NCBI RefSeq assembly: GCF_000023325.1
Contig: NC_012785.1
Coordinates: 1,674,001 to 1,738,000 of the forward strand
DNA: 64,000 nt
DNA from: Kosmotoga olearia TBF 19.5.1
Lineage (GTDB): Bacteria > Thermotogota > Thermotogae > Petrotogales > Kosmotogaceae
Direction of reading: 5' to 3'
Positions 44,139-53,116 of this stretch are shown piece after piece. The position numbers and the translations under genes were made by a program. The notes below the pieces were generated by a model. It searched no databases. It was not told the origin of the DNA and was given only the letters and a program-made list of their open reading frames with translations. The number at the start of each line of letters is the position of its first letter. The first letter of the stretch is position 1.

Positions 44139-45032
44139 TTATTCACCGTAGAAAAGCTGGTACAGTCGCTCCAGCAGGATTATGATATCTGGATTTGCGT
44201 AAGACATGAGGTTCCCGTCTATGGGATAGACTCTCTTATTTTTAACAGCCGGAACCGAAGCGAAAGGTTTATAATTCAGGATTTTGTTTACGGCTTCTTG
44301 CTGACCTCCTTCGTAATAATACGGAACGAGTATTACATCCGGAGATGTTTTGAGAACGAATTCCGGACTGACCGGGAACCAGCCGTTATTTCCGGTGTAT
44401 GGAGCGGCAACGTTGACACCGCCGGCGTAAGCAATTATCTGGTTCAAATAAGAACCCGTTCCACAGGTCCAGATTTCGTTGATTTCCGAGGAGATCATGG
44501 CGAGAAAAACCTTTGGCCTTTCCTCCTGAGGAACGGAATAGGTTTTCTTGGCTATCTGAAGTACCCTGTTTCTGAAATCAGCAGCAATGTTTCTTCCCTT
44601 ATCGTTTATCCCGAATATTGAGGCTATGAGAACGATATCGCGGTAGATATCTTCAATGGAATTTGCGTTTATCACAACAGCGGTAACCTCTATATTCTCG
44701 AGTTTTTTCACTTCCGGTTCCTGAAAGCCGCCCGTAAGAAATACGATGTCAGGTTCTAAAAGGAGTATCTTTTCCAGATTTAAAGGCACCAGGTTTCCGA
44801 TCTTCTCAACGTTGCTTTCAAATGCGTAAGGATCCCAATCGGTAACGCCAACTATTTTGTCTTCCAATCCCAGGGTTTTCAAGAAGCCTGTAACAGCTGG
44901 AGCGGCAACTATAACTCTTGATGGTGCCTTAGATATCTCCACCATTCTGCCAAGATCATCAACGATGACCAGGGACAGTCCCATAGCAGCGAGAATAGTA
45001 ACAAAAAAGAGTGAAAACAAAACCTTTTTCAC
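44139..45032 (-). CDS. btuF: Periplasmic substrate-binding protein, B12 import
   Basis: 297 aa. Signal peptide (VKKVLFSLFFVTILAAMGLS) without a lipobox cysteine, then a two-lobed TroA/BtuF-type fold: VDDLGRMVEISKAPSRVIVAAP, VGVTDWDPYAFESNVEKIGN, LEPDIVFLTGG, and FPVSPEFVLKTSPDVILVP. GTG 45032 is eight bases behind GGAGG; ATG 45047 contains this site and is rejected. Gene order and the cobalamin riboswitch give the substrate as B12 or related corrinoids. Confidence 0.88.
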   Translation of the reverse strand: MKKVLFSLFFVTILAAMGLSLVIVDDLGRMVEISKAPSRVIVAAPAVTGFLKTLGLEDKIVGVTDWDPYAFESNVEKIGNLVPLNLEKILLLEPDIVFLTGGFQEPEVKKLENIEVTAVVINANSIEDIYRDIVLIASIFGINDKGRNIAADFRNRVLQIAKKTYSVPQEERPKVFLAMISSEINEIWTCGTGSYLNQIIAYAGGVNVAAPYTGNNGWFPVSPEFVLKTSPDVILVPYYYEGGQQEAVNKILNYKPFASVPAVKNKRVYPIDGNLMSYANPDIIILLERLYQLFYGE

Positions 45033-45062
45033 GAAAAACACCTCCATAGGAACGAATTTTCA

Positions 45063-45088
45063 CCATCCCTTTAGCCTCGAAGGGATGG
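45063..45088 (-). promoter_or_regulatory. Expression-platform hairpin of the cobalamin riboswitch
   Basis: CCATCCCTT (45088-45080) and AAGGGATGG (45071-45063) make a nine-pair hairpin with loop CGAGGCTA, ten bases after the aptamer and about 18 ahead of the btuF binding site. There is no T run, so transcription termination is unlikely; translational control or the kissing-loop L13 hairpin used by class-I cobalamin riboswitches is plausible. Confidence 0.55.
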
Positions 45089-45097
45089 CGAACCTTA

Positions 45098-45242
45098 AAC
45101 GTCGGGGAGGTCTCCTGGCTCGTGGATCATCCTACTCTCCGCGCCTTCCCAGCTTTCGCCAGTGGCATAATTGCGGATTTTGTCCCCACTCACAGTGGCG
45201 GGCCCGCACCGGATTTTCACCGGTTTCCCTGATCCCGACGTT
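45098..45242 (-). promoter_or_regulatory. Cobalamin riboswitch aptamer
   Basis: On the - strand, P1 arms AACGTCGGG (45242-45234) and CCCCGACGTT (45107-45098) close a domain with the expected consensus pieces: GGGAA, GGTGAAAATCC, GCGGGCCCGCCACTG, TGGGAAGGC and the B12 box AGCCAGGAGACC. It sits between mutL and btuF, so it controls B12 import. It may act on read-through from the mutL operon or on a promoter hidden in the mutL 3' end. Confidence 0.95.
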
Positions 45243-45259
45243 GTTGTCCGGTTATGCGT

Positions 45260-47068
45260 TTACCTTGAGAAGTGTCTGTCCAGATCTTTAAATCGGATCA
45301 ACATCGATACCGGCCTTCCGTGTGGACAGAACAGTATCTCTTCTTCCAGTAACTTTTCTAAAAGTTCTTTAGCTTCACTCTCGCTCAAACGATCACCGGT
45401 TTTTATCGCTGATTTGCACGCAAGCGTTGACAAAAGATGGTCGAAAATCTTCTCGGGTTCCTCGAGTCCTTCCAGCCTTAGCTCGTCTAAGACTTCGTTC
45501 AATGCGTTAACGGCAACACTTTCCGAAAGTATTGAAGGAATACCCGTCAAAAAGATTCTATCACCTTCGAAGGAAATTTGAAATCCCAGTTTTTCAACAT
45601 CATTTTTCTTTTCTCTTAAAAGGGACTTCCTTGAATCCTCAAGGGTTAACCTGATGGGCGAAAGTAATTTCTGACTTTGTATCTTTGCAGCTTTCTTTAA
45701 TTTTTCATAAATGAGCCTTTCATGTGCAGCGTGCTGGTCGACTATCAGTAGACCATCTTTTGTTTCGGCGAGGATATAACGCTCGCCGAATACTCCGAAT
45801 AATCTTGGTTCACCCGTTTCTTTTGCTTCTGTTTTTTCGAAGCGTCTGGAAGCAGTTCTTTCGATATTCAACAGCAACTCATTATCTGGTTGGTAGTGTA
45901 GAGGTACTTTTCTTTTCTCAAAATGATCGCGCTGTTCCCAGTGTGTTTCTCTCAAATGTGTTCCGTATCCCCGGGCTTTTTCTGGGTTGTCAGACTCTTG
46001 TTTTTTAGTGTCCTGTTGTATTCCGGAGTAGTTGGTTGAACTACCTGGGAACGGTCTTTTCTCTATGCGAAGGATTGATGTTCCGGACGTTCGCAAAGTA
46101 TTTCTGACGGCTCTTTTGATTGCGTCAAAGACAAGGGAAGGGTTGGAGAAACGAACCTCGAGTTTTTGAGGGTGGATGTTTACGTCTATCATTTCCGGAT
46201 TTACCGAAATGAACAGAATAGCGAAGGGGAAACGCCCTTTTTCAAGTGATTCTCCGTAGCCTTTTTCTATGGCGTAATTTAGCTCCGGTTGCCTAACATA
46301 ACGCCCGTTGACAAACACCATCTCACCGAGTCTGTTGAACCGGGTTCTTTCTGGGAAAGTGATGTAGCCTGTTATTGAGATCCCGCTGGTTTCTTCTTTA
46401 ACCTCCAGCAAGTCGGTTGTAGAGAGTTCTGGAAAAACTACAGGTATTCTTTCAAGAATTCTTTCTGCAGGGGTGAGATCGTAAATAAGTTCACCGTCGC
46501 GAATGTATTTGAATCCGGCGTCCGGGATAGCCAGAATGAACCTTTGCACGATCTCTGTAACCATTCTTCCTTCAACTCTTTGAGATTTCAGGAATTTTCT
46601 TCTGGCAGGTGTATTGAAAAGCAGGTCATAAACCTCAACGGTTGTCCCTTTTGGTCCGATATATGACTTTTCCCTGACGATTTTCCCGCCAGAGATTTCG
46701 ATAGTCAACCCTAAATCAGCGTTATCAGGCATCGATGAAATACGCATTCTTGAAACGCTGGAGATGGTTGAGAGCGCTTCGCCACGAAATCCGTATGTCA
46801 GAATTCTTTCCAGATCTTCTATGCACTGAATTTTGCTTGTGGTGTGTGGCTTTATAGCCATTTTGAGTTCCTCGGGCAGCATGCCAATACCGTTATCCGA
46901 AACCCTTATATATTCTTTTCCCCCAGCTTTGATCTCTACTTCCACTGTTGTAGCTTCTGCGTCGAGAGCGTTTTCCACAAGCTCCTTTACCACTGAGAAA
47001 CAACCGGTAACAACCTCACCTGCCGCGATCTTCAAAATCACTTCCTGAGGTAATTCATGTATTTTCAT
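45260..47068 (-). CDS. mutL: DNA mismatch repair protein MutL (endonuclease type)
   Basis: 602 aa. N-terminal GHKL ATPase: AAGEVV, ELVENALDA, DNGIGM, YGFRGEALSTI and GPKGTTVEVYDLLFN TPAR-type segments (about residues 18-160). The C-terminal domain has the nicking endonuclease motif DQHAAHERLIYE and the metal-site elements ACKSAIKTGD and CPHGRPV, so this is a nickase-type MutL as in species without MutH. ATG 47068 follows AAGGTG; the stop of rlmB overlaps it (ATGA). The riboswitch begins 17 bases after its stop. Confidence 0.96.
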   Translation of the reverse strand: MKIHELPQEVILKIAAGEVVTGCFSVVKELVENALDAEATTVEVEIKAGGKEYIRVSDNGIGMLPEELKMAIKPHTTSKIQCIEDLERILTYGFRGEALSTISSVSRMRISSMPDNADLGLTIEISGGKIVREKSYIGPKGTTVEVYDLLFNTPARRKFLKSQRVEGRMVTEIVQRFILAIPDAGFKYIRDGELIYDLTPAERILERIPVVFPELSTTDLLEVKEETSGISITGYITFPERTRFNRLGEMVFVNGRYVRQPELNYAIEKGYGESLEKGRFPFAILFISVNPEMIDVNIHPQKLEVRFSNPSLVFDAIKRAVRNTLRTSGTSILRIEKRPFPGSSTNYSGIQQDTKKQESDNPEKARGYGTHLRETHWEQRDHFEKRKVPLHYQPDNELLLNIERTASRRFEKTEAKETGEPRLFGVFGERYILAETKDGLLIVDQHAAHERLIYEKLKKAAKIQSQKLLSPIRLTLEDSRKSLLREKKNDVEKLGFQISFEGDRIFLTGIPSILSESVAVNALNEVLDELRLEGLEEPEKIFDHLLSTLACKSAIKTGDRLSESEAKELLEKLLEEEILFCPHGRPVSMLIRFKDLDRHFSR

Positions 47069-47820
47069 GGATTCACACCTTCTCTCAAAGCCCATTGCCT
47101 TCGATACTCGAAAAGCATTATTGCTGCTGAAGCGGCAACATTCAGCGAGTCGATACCCTCACACATTGGGATAGAAACGAGGTAATCACTTTTCTTTTTA
47201 ACCAGGTGTCTTATCCCTTTGCCTTCGTTACCAAAGATCAAAGCGGCTTTGTCAGTGAAACTCACCGAGTAGTAAGGCTCTCCTTCCATTGTAGCAGCAT
47301 AAGTCCAAAATCCCTCTTCCTTTAAGGTTTCAATTGTTCGCGCCATGTTGACCACGCGAACGATAGGAATCCTGAAAACCAGGCCTGTGGAAACTTTTAC
47401 CACAGCCGGTGTTACCTCTACCGACGCCTTTTCCGTTATGATTACGCCATCGGCACCGGCGGCTACAGAACTTCGAATTATCGCTCCAAGATTGTGAGGG
47501 TCTTGAATTCTATCCAGAAGAACCAGTAAGGAGCGCTTTTTTTCCATAATTTTATCTAGAAGTGTTTCTAAAGAGGTGTAAGGGAATTCTTTGAGGTTTA
47601 TCACAACGCCCTGATGTTTCTTTTCGCGGGAGAGGTTGAAGAGTTTTTCAGGAGGGACGACTTCCATTCTGTAACCTTTTTTAGCTGTATGTTCTTTCAA
47701 CTCCTCGAGCTCCCTGTCAACATTTTTCTGATCCGTAAAGAGGACCTTTTTTATTTTCAGTTTTTTTGGTTCAAGTTTTAGAATCTCTCTCAGCACATTT
47801 CTTCCATGAAGATACATCAT
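47065..47820 (-). CDS. rlmB: 23S rRNA (guanosine-2'-O)-methyltransferase RlmB-like (SpoU/TrmH family)
   Basis: 251 aa. N-terminal substrate-binding domain beginning LHGRNVLREIL, then the SPOUT catalytic domain with the three motifs: LDRIQDPHNLGAIIRSSVAAG, LIFGNEGKGI and the trefoil-knot motif SLNVAASAAIMLFEY. The RlmB name is the likeliest for this length; TrmH would be shorter and lack the N-terminal domain. Starts at two consecutive ATGs (47820 or 47817) with AAGGTGG nearby. Overlaps mrnC by 50 bases. Confidence 0.87.
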   Translation of the reverse strand: MMYLHGRNVLREILKLEPKKLKIKKVLFTDQKNVDRELEELKEHTAKKGYRMEVVPPEKLFNLSREKKHQGVVINLKEFPYTSLETLLDKIMEKKRSLLVLLDRIQDPHNLGAIIRSSVAAGADGVIITEKASVEVTPAVVKVSTGLVFRIPIVRVVNMARTIETLKEEGFWTYAATMEGEPYYSVSFTDKAALIFGNEGKGIRHLVKKKSDYLVSIPMCEGIDSLNVAASAAIMLFEYRRQWALREGVNP

Positions 47821-48220
47821 TTTCCACCTTTTCCAGAAGTTCCTCCAGACGACGATACCGGCCTTTCAAAAAGAGATACCCAACGAGGGCTTCCAGGGCG
47901 GTAGCACATTTATAGTTTTCGTCATCACCGCGTTTTCTCGCACCGCGAGAATTATATCCTCTGCGAACAATTATTCTCTCTTCTTCTGAAAGAAATTTCT
48001 CTATAACTTCGAGTGCTTTTCTCTGGCCTTTTGCTTCGACGTAGAGAAGCGTGAGATTGTGTTGATATCCTGTTCTTCTTTTTGCCGACCGGAGGGTTTT
48101 TATACGGAAATACAGGCTATAAACAGCATCTCCTACGAAAGACAGGGAATCTATCGATAATTCTTCCGGTACTATATCGGTTCTAAAAAAATTTTCGAAA
48201 TCAGACAAAGAACTTTTCAA
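47771..48220 (-). CDS. mrnC: Mini-ribonuclease III
   Basis: About 149 aa: a stand-alone RNase III catalytic domain without the double-stranded RNA-binding domain. Key elements: ELSIDSLSFVGDAVYSLYFR (the catalytic DAVY signature), SRGARKRGDDENYKCATALEALVGYLFLKGR. Mini-III matures 23S rRNA ends in Firmicutes. Start is uncertain: the frame is open back into alaS and the only suitable codons are TTG 48220 or TTG 48208; neither has a strong binding site, so coupling with the end of alaS (48201) is probable. Its usual neighbours in other genomes are cysS and rlmB; the rlmB link is kept here. Confidence 0.85.
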   Translation of the reverse strand: MKSSLSDFENFFRTDIVPEELSIDSLSFVGDAVYSLYFRIKTLRSAKRRTGYQHNLTLLYVEAKGQRKALEVIEKFLSEEERIIVRRGYNSRGARKRGDDENYKCATALEALVGYLFLKGRYRRLEELLEKVENDVSSWKKCAERDSKT

Positions 48221-50822
48221 GATTCTTGATGACCCATTCGACACGTTCAATCTTTTTTCCTCCAGCCTGTGCAAAATCGGGTCTTCCGCCGCCGCCACCG
48301 CCAAGTTCTGTGGCGATTTTTCTTGCAAGATCTCCAGCTCTGTATTTCTGTTGGAGTTCTTTACTGACTTTTACAACAAAAACAACCTTTCCGGATTCCG
48401 GCATTCTATTGAACAGGATGACCACACCTTTACCGAGTTTTTGCATAAGAACATCGGCGGTATTTCTCACAACATCCATCGAGGTGTTTTCTACAACTCT
48501 TGCAAGTACCTGAGCATCATCGAGTGTGAGTTTTCGTTCCAGTGAAGAAGCACCTTCACCGGATAGAAGTTTTTCCTTTAATCTTTTCAATTCCTTTGCC
48601 TGGTCTTTTAATTTTCCGTTCAGGTTGATGATTTTCTCCACAAAGGCTTCCTGTGGAACTTCGAGAACGGCTCTAAGCTCTTCAACCAGATTCATAAGTT
48701 CGGTCATTTTCTCTAACGATTTCAGTCCGGTTATGGCTTCAATCCTTCTAACACCGGCGGAAACGGAAGACTCTGAAACAATCTTAAACAGGCCAATTTC
48801 GCCGGTGTTTTTCACGTGGGTTCCGCCACAGAGTTCCTTGCTAAAATCTCCTATGGATACGACACGGACGCGGTCACCATATTTTTCTTGAAAAAGGGCG
48901 ACGACATCCTCATTTTTAACCTCTTCGAAGCTCTTCTCTGCAACATCGACGGGAATAGCTTCCAGTATCTTTCTATTTACGAGTTCTTCGATTTTTTGGA
49001 TTTCCTCTTTATCAAGGGCGGTATAGTGGGAAAAGTCGAATCTCAATCTTTCCGCTTCAACAAGGGATCCAGCTTGTTTAACATGTTCACCCAGTATTTT
49101 TCTCAAAGCGGCGTGTAGCAGGTGGGTGGCGGTATGATTGCGAGCCGTAGATCTTCGGTTCTCTTTGTCCACAATTAGTGTGGCAAGATCTCCTGATTTT
49201 ATCTTTCCGCTTTTTACCAGAACCCGGTGAACGATCAGATCCTGAAATGGAATAAATACGTGCTCAACCTCTGCAAAGCCTTCAGCGGTTTTTATGATGC
49301 CTCTGTCGGCAACCTGCCCGCCTTTTTCTGGATAGAAAGGAGTGATATCAAATATCAATTCACCCTTCTCGCCTTTGGAGAGTTCTTCGGTAATTTTCTC
49401 GTCTTTGAGTATATGCGCGATCTTCGTTTTTACAGTGAGCTTTTCATAACCGACGAATTTCGTTCCGCCAATGATTTCGTAGGCTTTTCGGTAGCGGGAA
49501 GAATCCTTTTCGTACTCCACATTACCGGCAGCTTTTCTTGCCCTTTCTCTCTGCTGTTCCATGAGAGCTTTAAAGCCCTCTTTATCCAGAGGGAGATTCT
49601 TCTCAGCTACAATCTCCTCTACCAGTTCGAGGTGGAATCCGTAGGTATCGTGAAGCAAGAAAAGATCTTCCCCGTCCAGGCGGTTTTTCTTTTCCACGAT
49701 TTGCCATAGGCGTTTTGTCCCGCTTTCAAACGTGGTGAGAAAACGTTCCTCCTCTTTCAGGGTTATCTCTTCAACAAGAGAGAGTTTTTCTTTTATCTCC
49801 GGATACACATCTCCAAGCGTCACGACAACCACTTCTGGTATTTTATACAAGAAGGGTTTGGAGCTACCAAGTAACGACCCGTGTCTTATAGCTCTTCTCA
49901 TTATTCTTCTGAGAACGTAGCCTCTGCCTTCGTTTGAGGGGAGAACGCCATCGGTTATGAGAAAGGTTATTGCTCTGGAATGGTCGGCGATGACGCGAAT
50001 AGAAACATCGCTTTTGTCTGAAACACCGTATTTTACATTGAGCAATCCTTCTATTCTTTCCACTATCGGTTTGAACATGTCTGTTTCGAAGTTCGAACTG
50101 ACTCCCTGCATGATTGCAGCCATCCGTTCCAGTCCCAGGCCGGTGTCTATGTTCTTTTTCTTCAAACGGGTCAGATTACCGTCTCCGTCCATGTTGTATT
50201 CAGTAAAGACCAGATTCCAGAATTCTAGGAATCTACCACAATCACACGCCGGAGAACAGTTTTCAACATCCGGGCAGTCCTTCGTTCTTCCGGTATCCAC
50301 AAATATTTCTGAAGACGGGCCGCATGGACCGGTTGGGCCAGCAGGGCCCCACCAGTTGTCATCTTTTCCGAGGCGAACGATCCTCTTTTCGGAGATTCCC
50401 ACGTTATTACGCCATATCTCGTAGGCTTCGTCGTCGTCGTGGTACACGGAGACCCAGAGTTTGTCCTCCGGGATTTTGAGAACCTCGGTTATATATTCCC
50501 AGGCCCATTCTATTGCTTCTTTTTTGAAATAATCACCAAATGAGAAGTTCCCAAGCATTTCAAAGAACGTGTGGTGTCTGGGTGTTCGTCCCACGTTATC
50601 TATATCCACTGTTCTGACGCATTTCTGGCAGGTGGCAACCCGGGGATAGGTGGGTTCGATTTTTCCCCAGAATATCGGTTTGAACGGAACCATACCAGCT
50701 ACAGTGAACATCAGTTGGGGATCATTGGGTATTAGAGAAGCACTTGGAAGAATCGTGTGCTTTTTTGACTCAAAAAATTTCAGGAAGCTTTCCCTTATTT
50801 CGTGACCGGTCATATATCTCAT
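48201..50822 (-). CDS. alaS: Alanyl-tRNA synthetase
   Basis: 873 aa, full length. Class II synthetase: FESKKHTILPSASLIPNDPQLMFT at the start, TCQKCVRTVDIDNVGRTPRHHTFFEMLGNFSFGDYF (motif region, about residues 60-95), editing-domain zinc ligands HTATH (near 560) and CGGTH, then a C-Ala-like coiled region and a C-terminal DHHA1 domain ending in GGGGGGRPDFAQAGG. Charges tRNA-Ala such as the GGC isoacceptor at 56041. ATG 50822 lies 12 bases behind GAGGAGGG. Confidence 0.97.
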   Translation of the reverse strand: MRYMTGHEIRESFLKFFESKKHTILPSASLIPNDPQLMFTVAGMVPFKPIFWGKIEPTYPRVATCQKCVRTVDIDNVGRTPRHHTFFEMLGNFSFGDYFKKEAIEWAWEYITEVLKIPEDKLWVSVYHDDDEAYEIWRNNVGISEKRIVRLGKDDNWWGPAGPTGPCGPSSEIFVDTGRTKDCPDVENCSPACDCGRFLEFWNLVFTEYNMDGDGNLTRLKKKNIDTGLGLERMAAIMQGVSSNFETDMFKPIVERIEGLLNVKYGVSDKSDVSIRVIADHSRAITFLITDGVLPSNEGRGYVLRRIMRRAIRHGSLLGSSKPFLYKIPEVVVVTLGDVYPEIKEKLSLVEEITLKEEERFLTTFESGTKRLWQIVEKKNRLDGEDLFLLHDTYGFHLELVEEIVAEKNLPLDKEGFKALMEQQRERARKAAGNVEYEKDSSRYRKAYEIIGGTKFVGYEKLTVKTKIAHILKDEKITEELSKGEKGELIFDITPFYPEKGGQVADRGIIKTAEGFAEVEHVFIPFQDLIVHRVLVKSGKIKSGDLATLIVDKENRRSTARNHTATHLLHAALRKILGEHVKQAGSLVEAERLRFDFSHYTALDKEEIQKIEELVNRKILEAIPVDVAEKSFEEVKNEDVVALFQEKYGDRVRVVSIGDFSKELCGGTHVKNTGEIGLFKIVSESSVSAGVRRIEAITGLKSLEKMTELMNLVEELRAVLEVPQEAFVEKIINLNGKLKDQAKELKRLKEKLLSGEGASSLERKLTLDDAQVLARVVENTSMDVVRNTADVLMQKLGKGVVILFNRMPESGKVVFVVKVSKELQQKYRAGDLARKIATELGGGGGGRPDFAQAGGKKIERVEWVIKNLEKFFV

Positions 50823-50840
50823 AAAACTTTCTTTCCCTCC

Positions 50841-51695
50841 TCAACTGAATAATATCAAGAAAATGTAAAACATGGGCACCACAAACAGCAAACCATCTAT
50901 TCTATCGAGCATTCCACCGTGCCCGGGAAGAATGCTGCCAGAATCTTTAACATTATGATACCTCTTAAATGATGATTCCACAATATCGCCCACCGTGCCG
51001 AAGAAAGCTACAACGGCGGAAAGTATCAATGAATTGACTGCGCTGAGAGTAAAAATCTCTCCAGATAGGAGTATTTCCCTGGCGGTTTCGTATATAAGAA
51101 AGAACAAGAATGTGGTTACAAACCCTCCTATTACCCCTTCAAGGCTTTTCTTGGGGCTGTAAGAAGGTGATATTCTTATCCTGCCAAATCTCATTCCGAT
51201 AAAGTACGCTCCCGCATCATATACCCAGACTGATACCAGCGTAAGCAACGCTAAACTTGCCCCGAATTTTAGATATATGGGGAAGAAAAAAGATAGATTC
51301 ATTGCTACATAAAAAAGGGAAAAAATACCATTTACGACAAAATCCTTAGCTTTTTTTGGGTCCTTTATCGAAAAGATAACGATGGAGGAAATGGCTATCA
51401 TGATAATTAAAAAAACAAGTTCAGGTCTTTTGGCGTTGTCGTTGGAATAGACAAATTTTTCCAGAGCAAGCCCATAAAACATCGTACTGAGAACCACAAG
51501 GGTGTTTACCAGCAACCTTACAATGGTGTGCCCGTGCCCTTTAAGACTGAAGGTTAAATACTCATAAGAGGCAAAGAAGACAACAGTCGCTACCAATCCC
51601 ACCAGAGATTTGTAACTCACAAAACACAGTACAACAAATGGGCTAATGGTCAATGCAGTTAATATTCTTGTGAAAACATCCGATTTACTCTTCAT
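50841..51695 (-). CDS. cdsA: Phosphatidate cytidylyltransferase
   Basis: 284 aa, about eight hydrophobic helices. Makes CDP-diacylglycerol, the substrate of PgsA. The C-terminal family signature is intact: SPKKSLEGVIGGFVTT, then VESSFKRYHNVKDSGSILPGHGGMLDRIDGLLFVVP (about residues 238-273). Overlaps uppS by 11 bases, the usual frr-uppS-cdsA order. Confidence 0.94.
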   Translation of the reverse strand: MKSKSDVFTRILTALTISPFVVLCFVSYKSLVGLVATVVFFASYEYLTFSLKGHGHTIVRLLVNTLVVLSTMFYGLALEKFVYSNDNAKRPELVFLIIMIAISSIVIFSIKDPKKAKDFVVNGIFSLFYVAMNLSFFFPIYLKFGASLALLTLVSVWVYDAGAYFIGMRFGRIRISPSYSPKKSLEGVIGGFVTTFLFFLIYETAREILLSGEIFTLSAVNSLILSAVVAFFGTVGDIVESSFKRYHNVKDSGSILPGHGGMLDRIDGLLFVVPMFYIFLILFS

Positions 51696-52380
51696 CCTTT
51701 ATCACCGCACCAAATTTTCTCTTTCTTCTGGAATAATCTTCAATCGCCTGTAAAAAATCATCTTTCGTAAACTCAGGCCAGAGCTTTTCACAGAAATACA
51801 GCTCTGAATAAGCACTTTCCCACATTAGAAAATTACTTAGCCTTTTTTCTCCGGAAGTTCTGATTATTAGATCCGGCTCCGGCATTTCGGGGAGATAAAG
51901 GTAACGTTCAAAGATATGTTCATCTACTTTTTTGAGCTTGGCAGCGAGGATTTTGTTTACAGCGTCTATGATCTCAGCACGTCCTCCATAGTTTAAGGCA
52001 ATGATCAAATTCAGGCGGTCGTTTTTTGCGGTTTTCTGTTCTATATTCTCACAAAATCTGCGTATATTTCCTGGCAGTTGTTGAATTCGCCCGAGAAATT
52101 TCAGTTTTATACCTTCGTTAATGATCTCGTTCAAGCGGTTGTTGATGTAACGAACGAGCAAATTGAAAAGAAATTCAACCTCCTCTTTCGGGCGTTTCCA
52201 GTTTTCCGTGGAGAAAGCGTACAGAGTAAGATAACGAATCCCGAGTTCCGCTGCCCATCGGGCAACACTGTCTGCGACCTCAGCACCTTTTTTATGCCCT
52301 TCCGTTCTCCGTAATCCTCTTTGTTTGGCCCAGCGACCGTTGCCATCCATTATGATAGCAATATGAGTAGGTATCTTCAT
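51685..52380 (-). CDS. uppS: Isoprenyl transferase (undecaprenyl diphosphate synthase type)
   Basis: 231 aa. cis-Prenyltransferase making the long-chain lipid carrier for wall or glycan synthesis from IPP. Conserved blocks: HIAIIMDGNGRWAKQRGL with the catalytic aspartate, GHKKGAE, YLTLYAFSTENWKRP, NLIIALNYGGR and DLIIRTSGEKRLSNFLMW. Chain length cannot be read from sequence. Five bases from frr upstream. Confidence 0.95.
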   Translation of the reverse strand: MKIPTHIAIIMDGNGRWAKQRGLRRTEGHKKGAEVADSVARWAAELGIRYLTLYAFSTENWKRPKEEVEFLFNLLVRYINNRLNEIINEGIKLKFLGRIQQLPGNIRRFCENIEQKTAKNDRLNLIIALNYGGRAEIIDAVNKILAAKLKKVDEHIFERYLYLPEMPEPDLIIRTSGEKRLSNFLMWESAYSELYFCEKLWPEFTKDDFLQAIEDYSRRKRKFGAVIKDEE

Positions 52381-52385
52381 CTGCT

Positions 52386-52943
52386 TTAAAACTCCATGAT
52401 TTCCTTTTTCTTTTTCTCAAAAAGCTTATCCATTTCTTCAACGTATTTGTCGGTCAACTTTTGGAGCTCTTCCTCAAATCTTCGAAGATCGTCTTCTGTC
52501 ATTTCCTTGTTCTTTTCCATTTCTTTAGCTTCCTTTAGAACGTCACGCCTGATGTTCCTGACCGCTATTTTTCCCTTTTCAGCGATCTCTTTGCTCAGTT
52601 TTACCCATTTTTCCCTCTGTTCAGTTGTCGGAATGGGGAAATTCAGTCGCACAACGTTACCATCGTTGATGGGGGTCAATCCCAGATTAGAGGCCAATAT
52701 AGCTTTTTCAATATGGGAGAGCATGTTCTTTTCCCACGGCCTGATGATTAAAGACCTATCCTCACTAACATTTATCGTTGCTAACTGATTAATGGGGGTA
52801 GGAACGCCATAATAATCCACCTTGATTTCCTCGAGGATTGCAGGCGAAGGTCTTCCGGTTCTCATATGGCTGAACTCTTCAGAGATTTTTTCTGTGCTTT
52901 TTTTCATGCGCTCTTCAGCATCTTTCAGAAGCATATTTTTCAT
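52386..52943 (-). CDS. frr: Ribosome recycling factor
   Basis: 185 aa, exact family length. Splits post-termination ribosomes together with EF-G. Conserved features: the N-terminal helix with [71 protein letters not shown] and the C-terminal three-helix bundle ending in [21 protein letters not shown] 52943 follows AAAGGAGG at seven bases. It is the first gene of its operon. Confidence 0.97.
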
Positions 52944-52965
52944 TATTTATTCCTCCTTTCATGTT

Positions 52966-52979
52966 GTTGAATATTCAAC
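52966..52979. repeat. 14-bp palindrome at the frr transcription start
   Basis: GTTGAATATTCAAC is a perfect palindrome. It covers the predicted start of frr transcription (about 52977), five bases downstream of the TATAAT, a classical operator position. Confidence 0.5.
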
Positions 52980-52983
52980 CCAA

Positions 52984-52992
52984 ATTATATCA
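52984..52992 (-). promoter_or_regulatory. Extended -10 promoter of the frr operon
   Basis: TGaTATAAT on the - strand (52992-52984). The -35 (CATTGT at 17 bases) is weak. The leader to the frr ATG would be about 34 bases and includes the palindrome at 52966-52979. Confidence 0.7.
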
Positions 52993-53044
52993 CAGCTTTA
53001 GTGGCAACAATGCTGATTTCAATTTGGCAGACGATAAGCTGTAT

Positions 53045-53073
53045 TGAATTGGTAAGATTCTTCTGGTAAAATG
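53045..53073 (+). promoter_or_regulatory. Promoter of yajC-secD-secF
   Basis: TTGAAT (53045-53050), 17 bases, then TAAAAT (53068-53073) with TGG before it (extended -10). Start near 53080. A nine-base tandem AACAGAATG lies just downstream (about 53088-53105). Confidence 0.8.
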
Positions 53074-53116
53074 TTCACGATGTTCTAACAGAATGAACAG
53101 AATGGGAGGTAAGAAA

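Noticed and set aside
45063-45242. Kissing-loop pairing between riboswitch L5 and the loop CGAGGCTA
   Set aside because: By eye only 3-4 complementary bases were found (AGC with GCT), too few to claim.
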